A DNA stretch of 64,000 nucleotides from Haliotis asinina (Eukaryota; Mollusca; Gastropoda; Lepetellida; Haliotidae), in NCBI RefSeq assembly GCF_037392515.1, contig NC_090280.1:23131118-23195117 (forward strand), written 5' to 3'. Both the position numbers and the translations under genes were made by a program. Of the stretch, positions 53,601 through 63,420 are shown one piece after another. How positions within the stretch are numbered: the first letter of the stretch is position 1; each line of letters begins with the position of its first letter. Below the pieces are notes generated by a model that was given only the letters and a program-made list of their open reading frames with translations, searched no databases and was not told the DNA's origin.

Positions 53601-54382
53601 TCGGCAGGTACAGAAGAACCAGCGTTTCTCTGAAATAGTTGACATACACACCATACACACTTGCACACGCAAGCACACACACATTAACACAAACATTCCC
53701 TCCAGACCCATGTCACCACATCCGATAATTTCCTCTCACCTAAGCTTTCACTATTGGCAATACAAGGTTGAACAGCTGTTCATTCATGTTGGAGATGCAT
53801 TAAGACAGTCAAATTGTATTCTTCATGTACTACTCACGTGCTACAACGAGGACAAGTCTACATCCAGCACACAAAGCACACGCATGCACACGCATGAACA
53901 CACGCACGCATACACACACGTATGGTTAATTACGTTTTAGTTTAGGCTCATTCATTTACTTATATACTGTTCTGTTAACTCCACTCACGTGCTACAACGA
54001 GGACATGTCTACATCCAGTAACTTCCTGTCCATTGTTTCCCTGACAGTAGTAAGTACCAGCGTCATGTACACTAACATTGTAGATGGTAAACCTCAGCTG
54101 TCCGGTCTGTAATGGTGAGTCCTCCCCGGTGTATCTGATCCCGGTCCTGTAGCCGGTGTGACCACTGCTGAGTACCACTGCACGGTGTGACTTGGGCTGG
54201 ACCACTAACAGTCTCTCAGCTACCGAACCATCCACCCATACATAATATATAAAGATAACACTGTCTGGTTCCATGGTTATGGTAACATCTTCACCAACAC
54301 GTGCAACAGTGTGTGGGTATCCAGTTATCATGGAGGCAAGAGCTGTATACGAAAAAGTAATTAGAATCAGATACATAGCCAT
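44436..54382 (-). CDS. Gene 3, complete Ig-domain type I receptor
   Basis: Exons: 54382-53989, 52721-52422, 50387-50121, 49553-49431, 47787-47766, 47415-47360, 46960-46939, 46590-46535, 45678-45562, 44960-44945, 44631-44436. All borders are GT/AG and all phases agree; the total is 1569 nt, giving 522 residues (483 if the 117-nt exon is skipped, still in frame). Order of parts: leader (about residues 1-17), V-like Ig to about 131, C2-like Ig to 231, second C2-like Ig to 320, membrane span about 331-354, cytoplasmic region with GGYEEI, SYQEM, YLTV, YERL and YSSL, and an optional second hydrophobic segment. The only intact full copy in the window. Probable surface receptor signalling through tyrosine phosphorylation; ligand unknown. 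Confidence 0.78.
44945..44960 (-). CDS. Gene 3 16-nt microexon
   Basis: AGAACCAGGACAACAG, identical to genes 2 and 4, between TTACTTGCAG and GTACATG. The introns around it differ clearly from gene 2, while exon and splice sites do not. Confidence 0.72.
45094..45163 (-). mobile_element. tRNA-derived SINE head (family S2)
   Basis: Minus strand: GTCGGTAGGCCAGGGGATAA, CACACCAAAGACGCA and GGTTCGATTCCCCACATGGG. Canonical B box. Same insertion as at 13.07 kb. Confidence 0.72.
45562..45678 (-). CDS. Gene 3 second hydrophobic exon (TM1 type)
   Basis: 117 nt, phase 1-1. EGDGNVDD then IVPIVAVYSVMLTAVALVV, AAVTVLVC, KDVK. Open and still hydrophobic despite several substitutions relative to gene 2, which suggests constraint on membrane character. 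Confidence 0.7.
46210..46420 (-). mobile_element. SINE fragment (family S1)
   Basis: GACAATCCAGTGATCAACAG, CATGACCATCGATCTGCGCA, TACGACAAGCATAGTCG and GGCAAGCATGGGTTGCTGAA. Confidence 0.8.
46535..46590 (-). CDS. Gene 3 tyrosine exon 2
   Basis: LVSYHREDENDGSYQEME, 56 nt, phase 2-1. The DGSYQEM motif keeps the acidic lead-in; the +3 residue is Met instead of Ile, a conservative change (YxxM also occurs in PI3K-binding motifs). Confidence 0.76.
46693..46860 (-). mobile_element. SINE fragment (family S1)
   Basis: TTGTTTAACGCCGCACTCAG, CAATATCACAGTTATATGTC and GACCATATAATCCAGTG. Confidence 0.78.
46939..46960 (-). CDS. Gene 3 22-nt microexon 2
   Basis: Sequence identical to gene 2 microexon 2, between AACTTCCAG and GTGAGTATG. 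Phase 1 in, 2 out. Confidence 0.66.
47360..47415 (-). CDS. Gene 3 tyrosine exon 1
   Basis: VVTYTGDADTDGGYEEIA, 56 nt, between TCCCCCCAG and GTTGGTGC. Src-SH2-type YEEI with acidic DTDGG before it. Confidence 0.78.
47766..47787 (-). CDS. Gene 3 22-nt microexon 1
   Basis: Between TTTGTTTTAG and GTGAGTAAG. Phase 1 in, 2 out gives GRGCTYN and a split Arg codon. More diverged from gene 2 than microexon 2 is. Confidence 0.58.
47788..49430. other. Gene 3 intron, no gene seen
   Basis: Collinear with 15.67-17.35 kb. Contains a CA/CG alternating run near 49.25-49.30 kb. Confidence 0.6.
49431..49553 (-). CDS. Gene 3 transmembrane exon (TM2 type)
   Basis: 123 nt, phase 1-1, acceptor AATGTTTCAG, donor GTAATACGG. 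SEVTESGVVS, span IVPVTAVCSVLVVVIAVVV then IVVVC, stop-transfer RKHRRG. Anchors the receptor with Ig domains outside. Confidence 0.82.
49735..49805. repeat. GGGTGAGT-type short tandem repeat
   Basis: Irregular GTGGGTGGGTGAGTG units in the intron. Confidence 0.8.
50121..50387 (-). CDS. Gene 3 exon: second C2-like Ig domain
   Basis: 267 nt, acceptor ATGCTTTGCAG, donor GTAAGGCC, phase 1-1. Begins (Y)GPDQIQFDDTRDKLEVEEG, with VKCSVDCNPAC, TVTWWDT, AVLYIPAVDVS and QYTCHVNN, ending SRSLTLEVF. The three clustered cysteines before the core Trp may form an extra disulfide. Two codons longer than in gene 2 and free of the stop. Confidence 0.85.
50388..52421. other. Gene 3 intron
   Basis: Much longer than in gene 2 (18.996-19.55 kb). 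Holds an S1 SINE and a plus-strand open frame at 50532-50798 whose start MSILLLVLITSTSAS looks like a secretory leader but has no second copy or domain. Otherwise nothing recognised. Confidence 0.5.
51090..51340 (-). mobile_element. SINE copy (family S1), near full-length
   Basis: (GAGT)n head, TTTTACGCCGCACTCAGCAA, AATAATCGAGTCTGGACCAG, CGATCTGCGCAAATGGGAAC, TTATGGCAAGCATGGGTTGC and CCCCGGGACCTTCACGGGT. Lacks the CAACCAAGTCAGCGAG block. Specific to gene 3. Confidence 0.93.
52422..52721 (-). CDS. Gene 3 exon: first C2-like Ig domain
   Basis: 300 nt, phase 1-1, acceptor TTTTTTTCACAG, donor GTGAGTAAG. PATPTITGPASPVSGENVTL then TCSSSSRS, TYIWRRVR, TYSCLAVEEG, DVL. Intact, with the canonical Cys-Trp-Cys set. 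Confidence 0.88.
53131..53290 (-). mobile_element. SINE fragment (family S1), with local duplication
   Basis: TTAACACCGCGCTCAACAAC, ATAATCGAGTCTGGGCCAGA, CAACCATGTCATGGAGCCTG. The GTTGATCCCAAGGTGCGTC...CTTGGGATTA segment at 53.03-53.16 kb is repeated at 53.30-53.44 kb, so this region is a local tandem duplication. Confidence 0.7.
53831..53868 (-). pseudogene. V-exon 3' end remnant
   Basis: CTACTCACGTGCTACAACGA then GGACAAGTCTACATCCAG equals the last 30 or so bases of a V exon with its GTGAGT donor, then breaks into a CA-rich run. Its left flank (53.7-53.83 kb) matches that of the gene 2 V exon at 30.5-30.63 kb, so gene 3 once had this cassette too. Confidence 0.75.
53989..54382 (-). CDS. Gene 3 first exon: fused leader and V-like Ig domain
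   Basis: One open exon of 394 nt ends at a GTGAGT donor in phase 1. From ATG 54382 it reads MAMYLILITFSYTALAS then MITGYPHTVARVGEDV. V features as in gene 1: VTITM (no B-strand Cys), YYVWVDGS, DAGTYYCQG, VTGCRHVLVVA. In gene 1 the leader exon and V exon are separated by an intron at 3.51-3.65 kb; here a deletion removed most of that intron and the old leader end. What was intron, including the former acceptor CGTATACAG, is now translated as the hydrophobic leader. Confidence 0.78.
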
Positions 54383-54560
54383 TACTATGGTGAGCAGAAA
54401 CTGACAGATGCAGTGTCTGATATAATGCGTCGCATAATGTAGTTTCACTGGACAATATTTCCTTATAAACAGTTCCCGGTGAACCTTACGTTGTGCTACG
54501 ATATTGTCATGTGAATAATATATGTTGTTTTTTTGTGTGAATATGTCCCCATCAAGGCCT

Positions 54561-54860
54561 ACATGGGTACAATGTGCGAAGCCCATTTCTGGTGATCACC
54601 CACTCATTCACCAACCGATTCACACACCAAATCACCAACTCATTCATTAGCCTACCCACTCACTCAACCACTCACCCACTCACTCACTCACCCACTTACC
54701 TATTCGCACACTTCCTCGACCACTGATTTACCCTCCCACTCACTCGCTCACCGACTCACCAACTTTTTTTCACACACTCACTCACCCACTGATTCGGCCT
54801 TTCAAAAATGAATTCACCCATTCACTCTCTGATTCACCAATCACCTTTCACTGCACTGCT
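54561..54860 (+). mobile_element. tRNA-derived SINE body (S2) plus CACT-rich tail
   Basis: ACATGGGTACAATGTGCGAA, GCCCATTTCTGGTGATCACC, then about 250 bases of degenerate CACTCATTCACC units. Same insertion as at 3.87 kb, with the tail expanded. Confidence 0.65.
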
Positions 54861-56577
54861 TGTACTGAAAAGTACTGTGTTTGACTCGGGCTATCACTAC
54901 AAGTGATACCTATACCTATAAATCTGACTTGACGTGAGTATTAAATGCTAAAATCTCAGTGCTTACAAAAACATATTTTCTCCTCCTCCACAGCAAGATT
55001 GCTTTAATTTGAAAACACCCCTCTACCCACACACCACTGCAACCCAAACACTCACACCCAAATTCACCCTCTCGTGAACTCTCAAGTGTAATATTCCCTT
55101 TATCAAACATTTACTGTTTGACCAGCCACGTCTTTCTCGTCTCACGTACACACATACAAAATATAAAGCAGTACGAATATGGCAGGTGACGTTTTGGTAC
55201 ACACGGCAAACATGATTGATCCCTTTCGGGGATTAGACCCGGACATGAATTTTTTGAGGTTCCCATGTCCTTAGCTGATCACCCAAACGTTTGCTTTAAC
55301 AAACGTGGTACATATGTTCGCTATGTTCACCATGATTCCTAGATGTGTCTTTCGGGTGATGCACCAGTGTGTGAAATTTGTTTCCTTTTTTGTTTGGTTG
55401 GTTGGGTTTTTTTTCTTTGTTTCCATGACAAGACGTTTGACATTGAAATTGGAACAGAACCTTAAAACTGTTCACTATTACTTCACCAAACTTGGCATAT
55501 GGATAGGCCTGGTTGTATAGTGACGCCTTCTTTTAGGTTTGGATTTCTGAAAAAAATATTTTTGGCGTTTAGATGGCAACAACTTTGACCTCGACTGACT
55601 TTGGTGGTAGTGTTCTTTCTAGGAGCAAAACTGTAAAACCTTACAAGCCTTCCACTCTGCCATCTGCACACAAAAACACTGGCATACAGTTGCGGGGGAT
55701 ATTGATGACTTTTGTCCTTATGGTTTGTTCCTCTTGACAGCAGGGTAATTATTTAGAGAGATATTGAATCTACACAACTGAACAGTTAAGTACAGTTAAG
55801 TTCTATCTGAAGTGTTCCCAAAACGTTAGTGAAAAGACACTGAGAGAGCTTTGAAATGAAAGGTCAAGGGCTGTTTGAGTATAGGTAGGTTCGATTCTCC
55901 TTCTATGAAAACTTGCTGAAGTATGTTGCATTTTTGGCATTCATGCCATAAATGGTAGATTATGTGACCAGTTTATATGCTTTGCTTATAATAGTCTCAG
56001 TGCTGTAGCCTTTGTTAGGTTCTTCCTCGTTGTTTCCCTTCATCATGCACTTATAACTCATGTCACTTGCTCGTGGCACAGTCAAGCTCCCCACATCGCT
56101 CTTTGAAACACATTCACCTCTAACAACAATACACATGAGGATAAGCCGGACAAATGGACAAAATACATATGGCACGAGGGTGAAAATAGTGCATTCTTTA
56201 CAAACTTAACGTTACACTTTCACACTGGTAACTCTTTTTCCGAAAGCAGCTGATCACACAAAAACATACATGATGGTACATTTGCTTTAACAAATGAGAA
56301 CACAAACGCTGTGGTGGGATTAGGAATTCAAAATATAAAGCATGAGAAATATGCAGCACTCTGAGCTCAAAGAGATCACAATGAAGAAAGACAGTTACGA
56401 ACACTCTTCAAATATACTTTCAAATCCAAAACACATTCACAAGCTCCAACCCTAAATTATTTTGGGAAACATTTTCAACTAATATCACAGTTGCTACGGT
56501 TGATAAATTGGTATAAGAAGGTATAAGAAATATCCTCCGAAATATCAAAATATTACACAGACAAGTCTAAAATACTG
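54861..56577. other. Duplicate of 4.0-6.59 kb, no gene recognised
   Basis: Collinear with the left copy but lacking about 4.32-4.57 and 5.08-5.80 kb. Confidence 0.55.
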
Positions 56578-56820
56578 CGAGTGAGTAGTTGCTTGCATGG
56601 CTGTTAACACTTAACAACATTCCATATATATGGCGACGATCTGTAAATAATCGAGTCTGGACCAGACAGTCCGGTGATCAGCATCATGAACATACATATA
56701 CGCAATTGGGATACGATGACATGTGTCAACCAAGTCAGAGAACTACCCGATTCCGTTAGTCGTCTCGTACGACCAGCAATGGGTAATGAAGACCAATTCC
56801 TGCCCTGAGCTTCACATGTA
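56578..56820 (-). mobile_element. SINE copy (family S1), diverged
   Basis: GAGTGAGT, ATAATCGAGTCTGGACCAGA, CAATTGGGATACGATGACAT, CAACCAAGTCAGAGAAC, TCGTACGACCAGC. Counterpart of 6.59 kb. Confidence 0.8.
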
Positions 56821-56938
56821 TACTTCCATCTTTAACTCCACAAAAGTACACGCATGAACACGCATTTATATATGATTAATTACGTTTTAGTTTAGGCGCA
56901 TTCATTTACTTATCTACCGTTCTGTTAACTCCACTCAC

Positions 56939-57863
56939 GTGCTACAACGAGGGCCTGTCTACATCCAGTAACTTCCTGTCCAATGCTTCTGTCAACAGGT
57001 GGATGTGATCGACGTGATTACTTACATGCAATACTTTGACGAAATGAAGGCATAGTTTAGTCGTTCAAACTTCTTTAGTTGGTTTCACAAGATATGACAA
57101 AAAAGTATACATGAATGAGATGAGCGGACTTCCAGCTCAACCCCAGGGCCTTTCATGCGATAATCCTGCTCACGATCGTCCCTACACAGACAGTCGGAAT
57201 GCCGGTCTCCACACTCACATCTCACGTCTCACGTACAGTATAGATGTGAGCATACATATATATAGTTTTTAACAACAATAGACAGACAAAAATTCAACAA
57301 AGGACAGATAGAGAAACAATAGCACTTCCTTTTACAGTTGATGTGATGACAGACACAGCCAAGGGGGATGACCAATAAAGGCCATAAATGTCATACACAG
57401 TAATTAATGGAAGTGACAGAGAGGAACAAGGTAACTGACATAACAATGTACTCTGCGGTAGTGATAAAGATCAAGATTGTAGATTGAATAATAATAACTA
57501 AATATCATATAGCCTGGCTACATAGCTTTTTGTCTGTAGAAATATTTGGACATGACTGTCCTGAAGTAGACACTATAACACTTCTTTGACAGTAGTAAGT
57601 ACCAGCGTCCTGTACAGTGACATTGTAGATGGTAAACCTCAGCTGTCTGGTGTATCTGATCCTGGTCCTGTAGCCGGTATAACTGTTGTTGAGTCCCTCT
57701 AGTCGGTGTGAGCTAGGGATGACTACTAACAGTTTCTAAGATACCGAACCATTCATAAACACGGAGTATACTGAGCTAACATTCTCCTGGTTCATGGTCA
57801 TGTTAACATCTTCACCAACACGTGTAACAGTGTATGTATATCCAGTTGTCATGGAGGCAAGAC
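56939..57863 (-). pseudogene. V-like Ig pseudo-exon split by an inserted element
   Basis: V-exon sequence lies at 57863-57587 and 56989-56939 with about 0.6 kb of foreign DNA between. Outside the insert, a deletion of over 20 bases in the middle and an in-frame TAG (where the 7-kb copy has SKKL) make it non-coding. Acceptor and donor survive. Counterpart of the pseudo-exon at 6.94-7.29 kb. Confidence 0.78.
56990..57580. mobile_element. Putative solo LTR inside the V pseudo-exon
   Basis: A 591-base insert starts TGTCAACAGG and ends CTATAACA, the TG...CA ends of a long terminal repeat, flanked by CTTC at 56986-56989 and 57581-57584. The pre-insertion sequence is seen in the paralogues at 3.19 and 6.98 kb. 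Family not identifiable without coding parts. It is younger than the segmental duplication because the 7-kb partner lacks it. Confidence 0.6.
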
Positions 57864-58126
57864 CTGCACTCAAAACAAATATTACTCATGAAAACAAGGC
57901 TAACAGTTGACATGAATATTCAAACACACTATTTAAGCTCGCTCAATATATTACAACTTGACAGATACATACCACATATACAGGCACGCAAACGAAATGT
58001 AAACCAGAAATTATCGTGTCAAAATATCTAGTTTCTCTCAAAACTATTTTCTTAGACGAAACTGGTTACTTATAAAAAGTCATGTAAAGCTCATTTAATG
58101 GGTTTTTTCAGCTGACGGGTACATAC

Positions 58127-58202
58127 CGCACATATGTAAGCCCCAAAAGAGAATGTGAGTCACAGACATGGCTACTAGCGTGGTAAATTCATACTGACAC
58201 AT
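58127..58202 (-). CDS. Leader exon of the split V cassette
   Basis: 76 nt, ATG to GTATGTACC donor. MCQYEFTTLVAMSVTHILFW then GLHMC, phase 1. Intact, but its V exon at 57 kb is dead. Could serve as an alternative first exon to the downstream gene 3 exons. Confidence 0.55.
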
Positions 58203-58404
58203 CACGCACCTTCACAATTGTTTTCAAGAGATGAAATATTTAGTTTCACTGGACAATTTTTCCCTAGAAAAAATGGGTAACTTCCCGTTGCATTTAAACA
58301 CATGCTTACGAGGTCTTAGCCTTTAATAATCAGTAACTAGTTGTTTACATTCATATGGACAGACAAGTAACTTTGATGACAGACTACTCAGAAACCTACT
58401 TTTG

Positions 58405-58570
58405 GTAGGTAATGTCGCAGCTATATCGCAGAGCGCTGTATATAATCGAGCCTGGACCAGAGAATCCAGTGATCAACAGCATGAGCATCAACCTGGTCAA
58501 TCGGAATACCATGGTATTTTTCAACCAGGTCAGCGAGTCACCCGATTCCGTTAGTCAGACAGATTGTTTT
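58405..58570 (-). mobile_element. SINE fragment (family S1)
   Basis: CGCAGCTATATCGCAG, ATAATCGAGCCTGGACCAGA, GATCAACAGCATGAGCATCA, CCCGATTCCGTTAGTCAGAC. Confidence 0.8.
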
Positions 58571-59326
58571 ATTCATTATGCGGGCATGTTTGTCTATAAT
58601 ACAGTTTACAAATACAGTTTACAAGTTTGAAGATATTGTGAGGGAATAATGCTGTCATATGGAGTATTCGGCTGGAATAGTTAGTTGGCTATTATCAGTA
58701 TTTTGTAGCAGTGAAAACTATTCAAGTCGTATGTGCTGGTTTTTCTGACAAATGTGAAAAAATGAGGTTTTCAGTTTGAGTTTCAGGCCGACCATTACAG
58801 TGTGGACGGTACAATTCTGTTATTGGTAATGAGCCCTGAGAATGAGCCGTGAGACTTTCATCACCTCACAGAAATTAGGCAAGCAACACTTCAGTATACT
58901 CTGCTTTTCTCGGCTGCCTTTATTGTATTTTCTCAGACCGGCCTGGATTGTCTCAACAAAGTCCCAAGTGCTGAAACTGCCACATGTTAAGACATTAATC
59001 GTAAGGTTGACCCGAGGGAGAAAAAAGTTCATTGAGTGTAATGAGAAATTACATGGATTCCACAGGAGGACAGAAGAAGACTAAAGGGGGCGTCTAGAGG
59101 TCCGACGACGAAAGTACAGTTTTAGTTGTTCTGTGGCCACAAATGCCGTTACATATCGCTAACCAATATCTATTGTCTATCTAATTAGCACATGAGTTCA
59201 ATCCACGTGTAAACCTATTATTTAGTTTCATCCAGAGATGACAGAACTGTTTTATTATGGTTTGCCGAAAGGGATACGCATTTTAACTGGGATAAGACTG
59301 AAGTGGTTGTTTTAAAAAGTGGTGAT
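58571..59326. other. Duplicate of 7.99-8.75 kb
   Basis: No gene; differs from the left copy by only scattered substitutions. The left target duplication of the LINE at 59315-59326 reads AAAAGTGGTGAT (one change). Confidence 0.7.
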
Positions 59327-61650
59327 TACAATATGAAATGTAATGCAAAGGATTCATTTTATGTCAGTTTTACAAACGGTTTTTTACTTGATTTGTATTG
59401 CAGTAATAACAATTCCTACTGGAAATTACTTCGGTTTTTGATTAAAGATTCAGGATCCATCATTTGTATTCCGCCTTTGAAACAAAATGATGCAGATGAA
59501 AATCCAACTTTATTATTATTTATACGCAGAAAGCAGAGAAACTTAATCAGTATTTTCAGTCTATATCTAGTATTAACGAAGTAAACACTGATTTGCCATT
59601 CTCTGACAAACGCACTGGTTCTATTTTGGATTGTGTAACTATTTATGTAAATGAAGTGTCTGATATAATCCAATGTTTACATCTTGAAAAAGCTTCTGGC
59701 CCGGACAGAATCAGTCATAAGTTTCTTAAAAGTGTAGCACATTCAATAAGTATTCCACTATGCATGTTATTCAATCAATCATTAAAGACTCGTATATAAA
59801 TCAAGTATGAGGAAAGAATCACATGTAAATCCCTTATTAAAAAGGGCGACCGCTCAATTGTCTCTAACTATCGACCTATGTCCTTGATCAGTTGTGTGGG
59901 CAAGGTGTTTGAGACAGTGATGTTCAAACATCTGTACAACTATTTTCATGTAAATCAATTATTGTTATATAAGTACCAATCAGGATTTCAGTCTGGTCAT
60001 TCAACTGTCCATCAATTAATTGAAATTTATGACCAAATATGTGAGGCCTTAGATGATAAAAAACACTATTGTATGGTGTTTTGTGATGTCTCTAAAGCTT
60101 TTGATCGTGTGTCGCCTAAAGGTTTATTGTTGAAATTAGAAAAGTACGGAATTCATGGTTCATTGTTAAATTGGCTAGCTGATTACATAAGTAATCGTTT
60201 ACAAAGCGTCTTTGTAAATGGAGCCCTATCCAAGCCGAGGTATTTACAAGCTGGTGTCCCACAAGCGTCAGTCCTCGGTCCTTTCGTATTTCTTGTTTAT
60301 GTCAATGACATTGCTGATGACTTAGACTGCTTGACACGATTATTTGCTGATGATGCGTCGCTAGGCTTATCTTCTCATGATCATCTATTCATTGAAAGAG
60401 AACTGAATTCAAACTTGGAAAGACTGCGGGCTTGGGCAAAGCGGTGGCTTATAACATATAATCCTGATAAAACTGAGGCAATTATTTTCACCTTACATAA
60501 TAATATTGAGGCATTCAATCTCTACTTCAACGGGGTTCGGGTCAAAACCGTTGAAAATCATAAACATTTGGGATTAACGTTTACAAAAGATTGTATATGG
60601 TCTGACCACATTGATGATATTGTAAAAACAACTTCAAAAATGATATCTTCTCTACGTAAACTCAAATTTTTATTACCGCGCTGTGTATTGAATAGAATTT
60701 ATGTATTGTTCATAAGACCCCATTTCGAATATGCGTGTGAGGTATGGGATGGGTGTTCTCAATACCAAGCAATTAGAAGCAGCAAGAATTGTAACAGGCT
60801 TACCCAAATATACACATCATGAACATATGTATTATGAAACTGGTTGGGAATCTTTAGCAGAGCGTAGGAGAAAGCGAAAACGTTGTCTTTTTTACAAAAT
60901 ACAGCATAATATGGCACCATCGTACCTTAATGATCTTGTTCCTGGGAAGGTAGCGTCTAAAAGTAACTATAATCTTCGTACGTCTGACGATGTCTCGCTT
61001 CCCTTCTCCCGTTTGAAGTTTTCTTATAATTCGTATTTTCCATCCAAAATTAGAATGTGGAATGAATTTCCAGTTGAAGTTAGAAAAGCGTGTCACTGAA
61101 TTCTTTTAAATCAAATATTGTTGTAACACAAAACACAGCTCCCAAATACTTTGATTTTGGACCGAGAATCACTAATATCACCCTTACAAAACTACGTTAC
61201 ATGTGTAGTCAACTGAATTTCGATCTATTCCGTGCTGGCATAATAGATAACCCCAAATTTTCTTGTAGATATATATGTGAAAATTCTTATCATTACCTAT
61301 TTGGCTGTCAACTATATCCTCAACAGAGATCTACCATGATGGCTAATTTACGCAGTGTTACCAATGTTACTATAAACTCTGAGTTACTGCTACGTGGCAA
61401 TGCAGATCTGACTGATCATGCAAATTAAAACATATTTAAACTTGTTCAAACATATATTTGTCAATCAAAAAAATGTTCTTAATTATTGCAATTGCCCCAA
61501 TCTTTCTCATCTTTCTGTTCTTGTCTGTCTATCTTGTATAATGAATGTAAATAATATTATGTAAATACTACGGAGAAGGTGTTCTAAGTTGTACAACATG
61601 TACCCAATCCTTTTCTCATGAATAAAGTATGTTTAAAACAAAAACAAAAC
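59327..61650 (+). mobile_element. LINE (L2/CR1/Jockey-like), 5'-truncated, copy C
   Basis: Same insertion as copy A, carried by the segmental duplication, with right target duplication AAAAGTGGTGGT at 61651-61662. The 314-residue open frame at 59878-60822 holds the RT core intact: SCVGKVFE, SGFQSGHSTVHQL, DVSKAFDRVSPKG, AGVPQASVLGPFVFLVYVND, FADDASL, TYNPDKTEAI and HLGLTFTKDCIWSDHI. The C-terminal part continues in other frames to a Cys/His block (CRYICENSYHYLFGC). Inactive: no endonuclease or ORF1. Confidence 0.93.
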
Positions 61651-61662
61651 AAAAGTGGTGGT

Positions 61663-63339
61663 ATTCCTTTGAGAAGTGGCAATTAGTATAACTGGAGGGA
61701 AATGTCTCGAGTGCGTGCCATTGTATATGTATTTGGGTATTAAATGCTTCTCCTAATATGTTATTGTGGAATAAGCATATTTGATATGTGCTATTGAAAA
61801 CAGAAGATCTTAAAGCTAACTGACCATAAACATGTCAAAGTTCACACTGGTAACGAGTATCCGGGCCCAGTATCTCTAAAGCCTAGAGAGCCATGCGTTG
61901 TGCGTTTATCTATATTGAATGTATATCTCCCAGGGTCAAATCCCCTGCCATATATGTCTTTGTGGAATACTTGGGACTGCCCGTCGTTGCTTCGTGTCTA
62001 ACGTTACTTTCTTCTAGTCCCAGAAGTCCTTACTGGTGCTATTCTGTGTTAGCTTTAATCTAATGGACATCTCTTTATTATTGCCTTTCCTTGGCACTAA
62101 CATCAGGTTGATGTGGAACAGTGCAAACTTTATCATATGACTCACATATTTAGCCTTAATGTCTAATATTGTTTAATCAACACTGTTAACTCTATGCTGT
62201 TTTGTGAACATGTAGATTGTGTGAACGTCCACCGTGGTGATGTGTAGAGTATTAATTAAACAATTTCATAACTTGTATACTTTTCAATGTTATCGTGACC
62301 ATTGCAGAATATGTGGCAAATCTACATGTGATGGTTAGGTTCTTAGCTGATTGCTTTGTGAACATGCTGTTATGATGAATTGTAAACTATTCTACCAATG
62401 CCTGATTACGTAGCACATCAGTCAGTTACTGGCCGTTTATTTACGAGGGGAAATCAAAAAGGTTCTAACTATCACCAAGACGTTTTCATAGTAGAAACTT
62501 CAGTTTTGATTGTTGGTCCTTAAGACATCTTTACATTGTCACCATCCAGAGTTACACGTTTCTCCCAACATTTCTTGACCTTGTGTAGACCCCTTAAATA
62601 GACCACCTAATTTCATGGAAAACCAACACTCCACCTCTTCAACAGTATCTTCAAAATACTATTAGGTGTGCAGTGTTTGATATTATATTGGGCAGTGTGT
62701 TCAGAAAGCGTAAGAGTATAGTCTTTTTGAAAAAAACAGGTTAAAGCTGCTATACTGATTGAAAAAATGTGTTTTCACATTATCGATGTTGATGAAATAA
62801 AACATAAATGTTATGAAATGAAAATGAAAGGTACAGCTTTATTGATTGATCAAAACTGTTTTTGCCAAGTCAGTGTTGTTGATATGCTATGATATACTGT
62901 GAGTAAAGCTCAAAGCTTTTCCTCACAAGCGTCCGTTTTCTGAAAGGACATACTGTTCGGTAACTGCATACATCATGGCGTTGTACAGACATCAGCATTC
63001 GCCGGGTATGTAAAGGACAAGCAGGAACAAATCTCACATTTCTGTGGATATCGGTACAGTCCTCTTTAAGAGTACCTCTGTAAAAGAGGCAATCGTGGAA
63101 AACATTTTCTCTTATTGGGTGTGTAGCAAGTGGAGTACTCTTGTTTTTCCAGCTGAAATGATGAGCTAGCTGAGGTGTTAAACTGTATAGGTTCTGTGGA
63201 AGAAGTTGAAGAGTGGAGAGACGTATAGATGTGGAACTGTTCCGTCAGTTTAGGCTTCACCTGGTACTGTGGTCCTCTGTTGAGGAAGATGAAGAGTGGT
63301 GAGACGTGTAGATGTGGAACTGAAATGTCAGTATAGGCT
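61663..63339. other. Region downstream of gene 4, duplicated
   Basis: Collinear with 11.06-12.38 kb but retains about 370 bases (62.55-62.92 kb) lost there. 62.66-62.71 kb is the empty target site of the SINE at 43.5 kb. The right end carries the 83-base repeat array (63.19-63.42 kb). No other gene. Confidence 0.65.
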
Positions 63340-63420
63340 TCACCTGGTACTGTTGCCATGTGCTGAGGAAGATGAAGGATAGAGAGACGTATAGATGTGG
63401 AACTGTTCCCTCAGGGGTAG
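63190..63420 (-). repeat. 83-base tandem repeats over gene 4 tail and 3' region
   Basis: GTGGAACTG recurs at 63231, 63314 and 63397, exactly 83 bases apart. Confidence 0.88.

Noticed and set aside
3156-54342. Recombination signal sequences beside V exons (V(D)J-like system)
   Set aside because: The V exons are bordered by ordinary splice sites on both sides and complete the domain by themselves; I saw no heptamer-nonamer pairs at the exon ends.
55960-56175. 71-residue minus-strand open frame resembling a secreted fragment
   Set aside because: The duplicate at 5.99-6.17 kb has frame-shifting differences and lacks the same protein; no signs of constraint.
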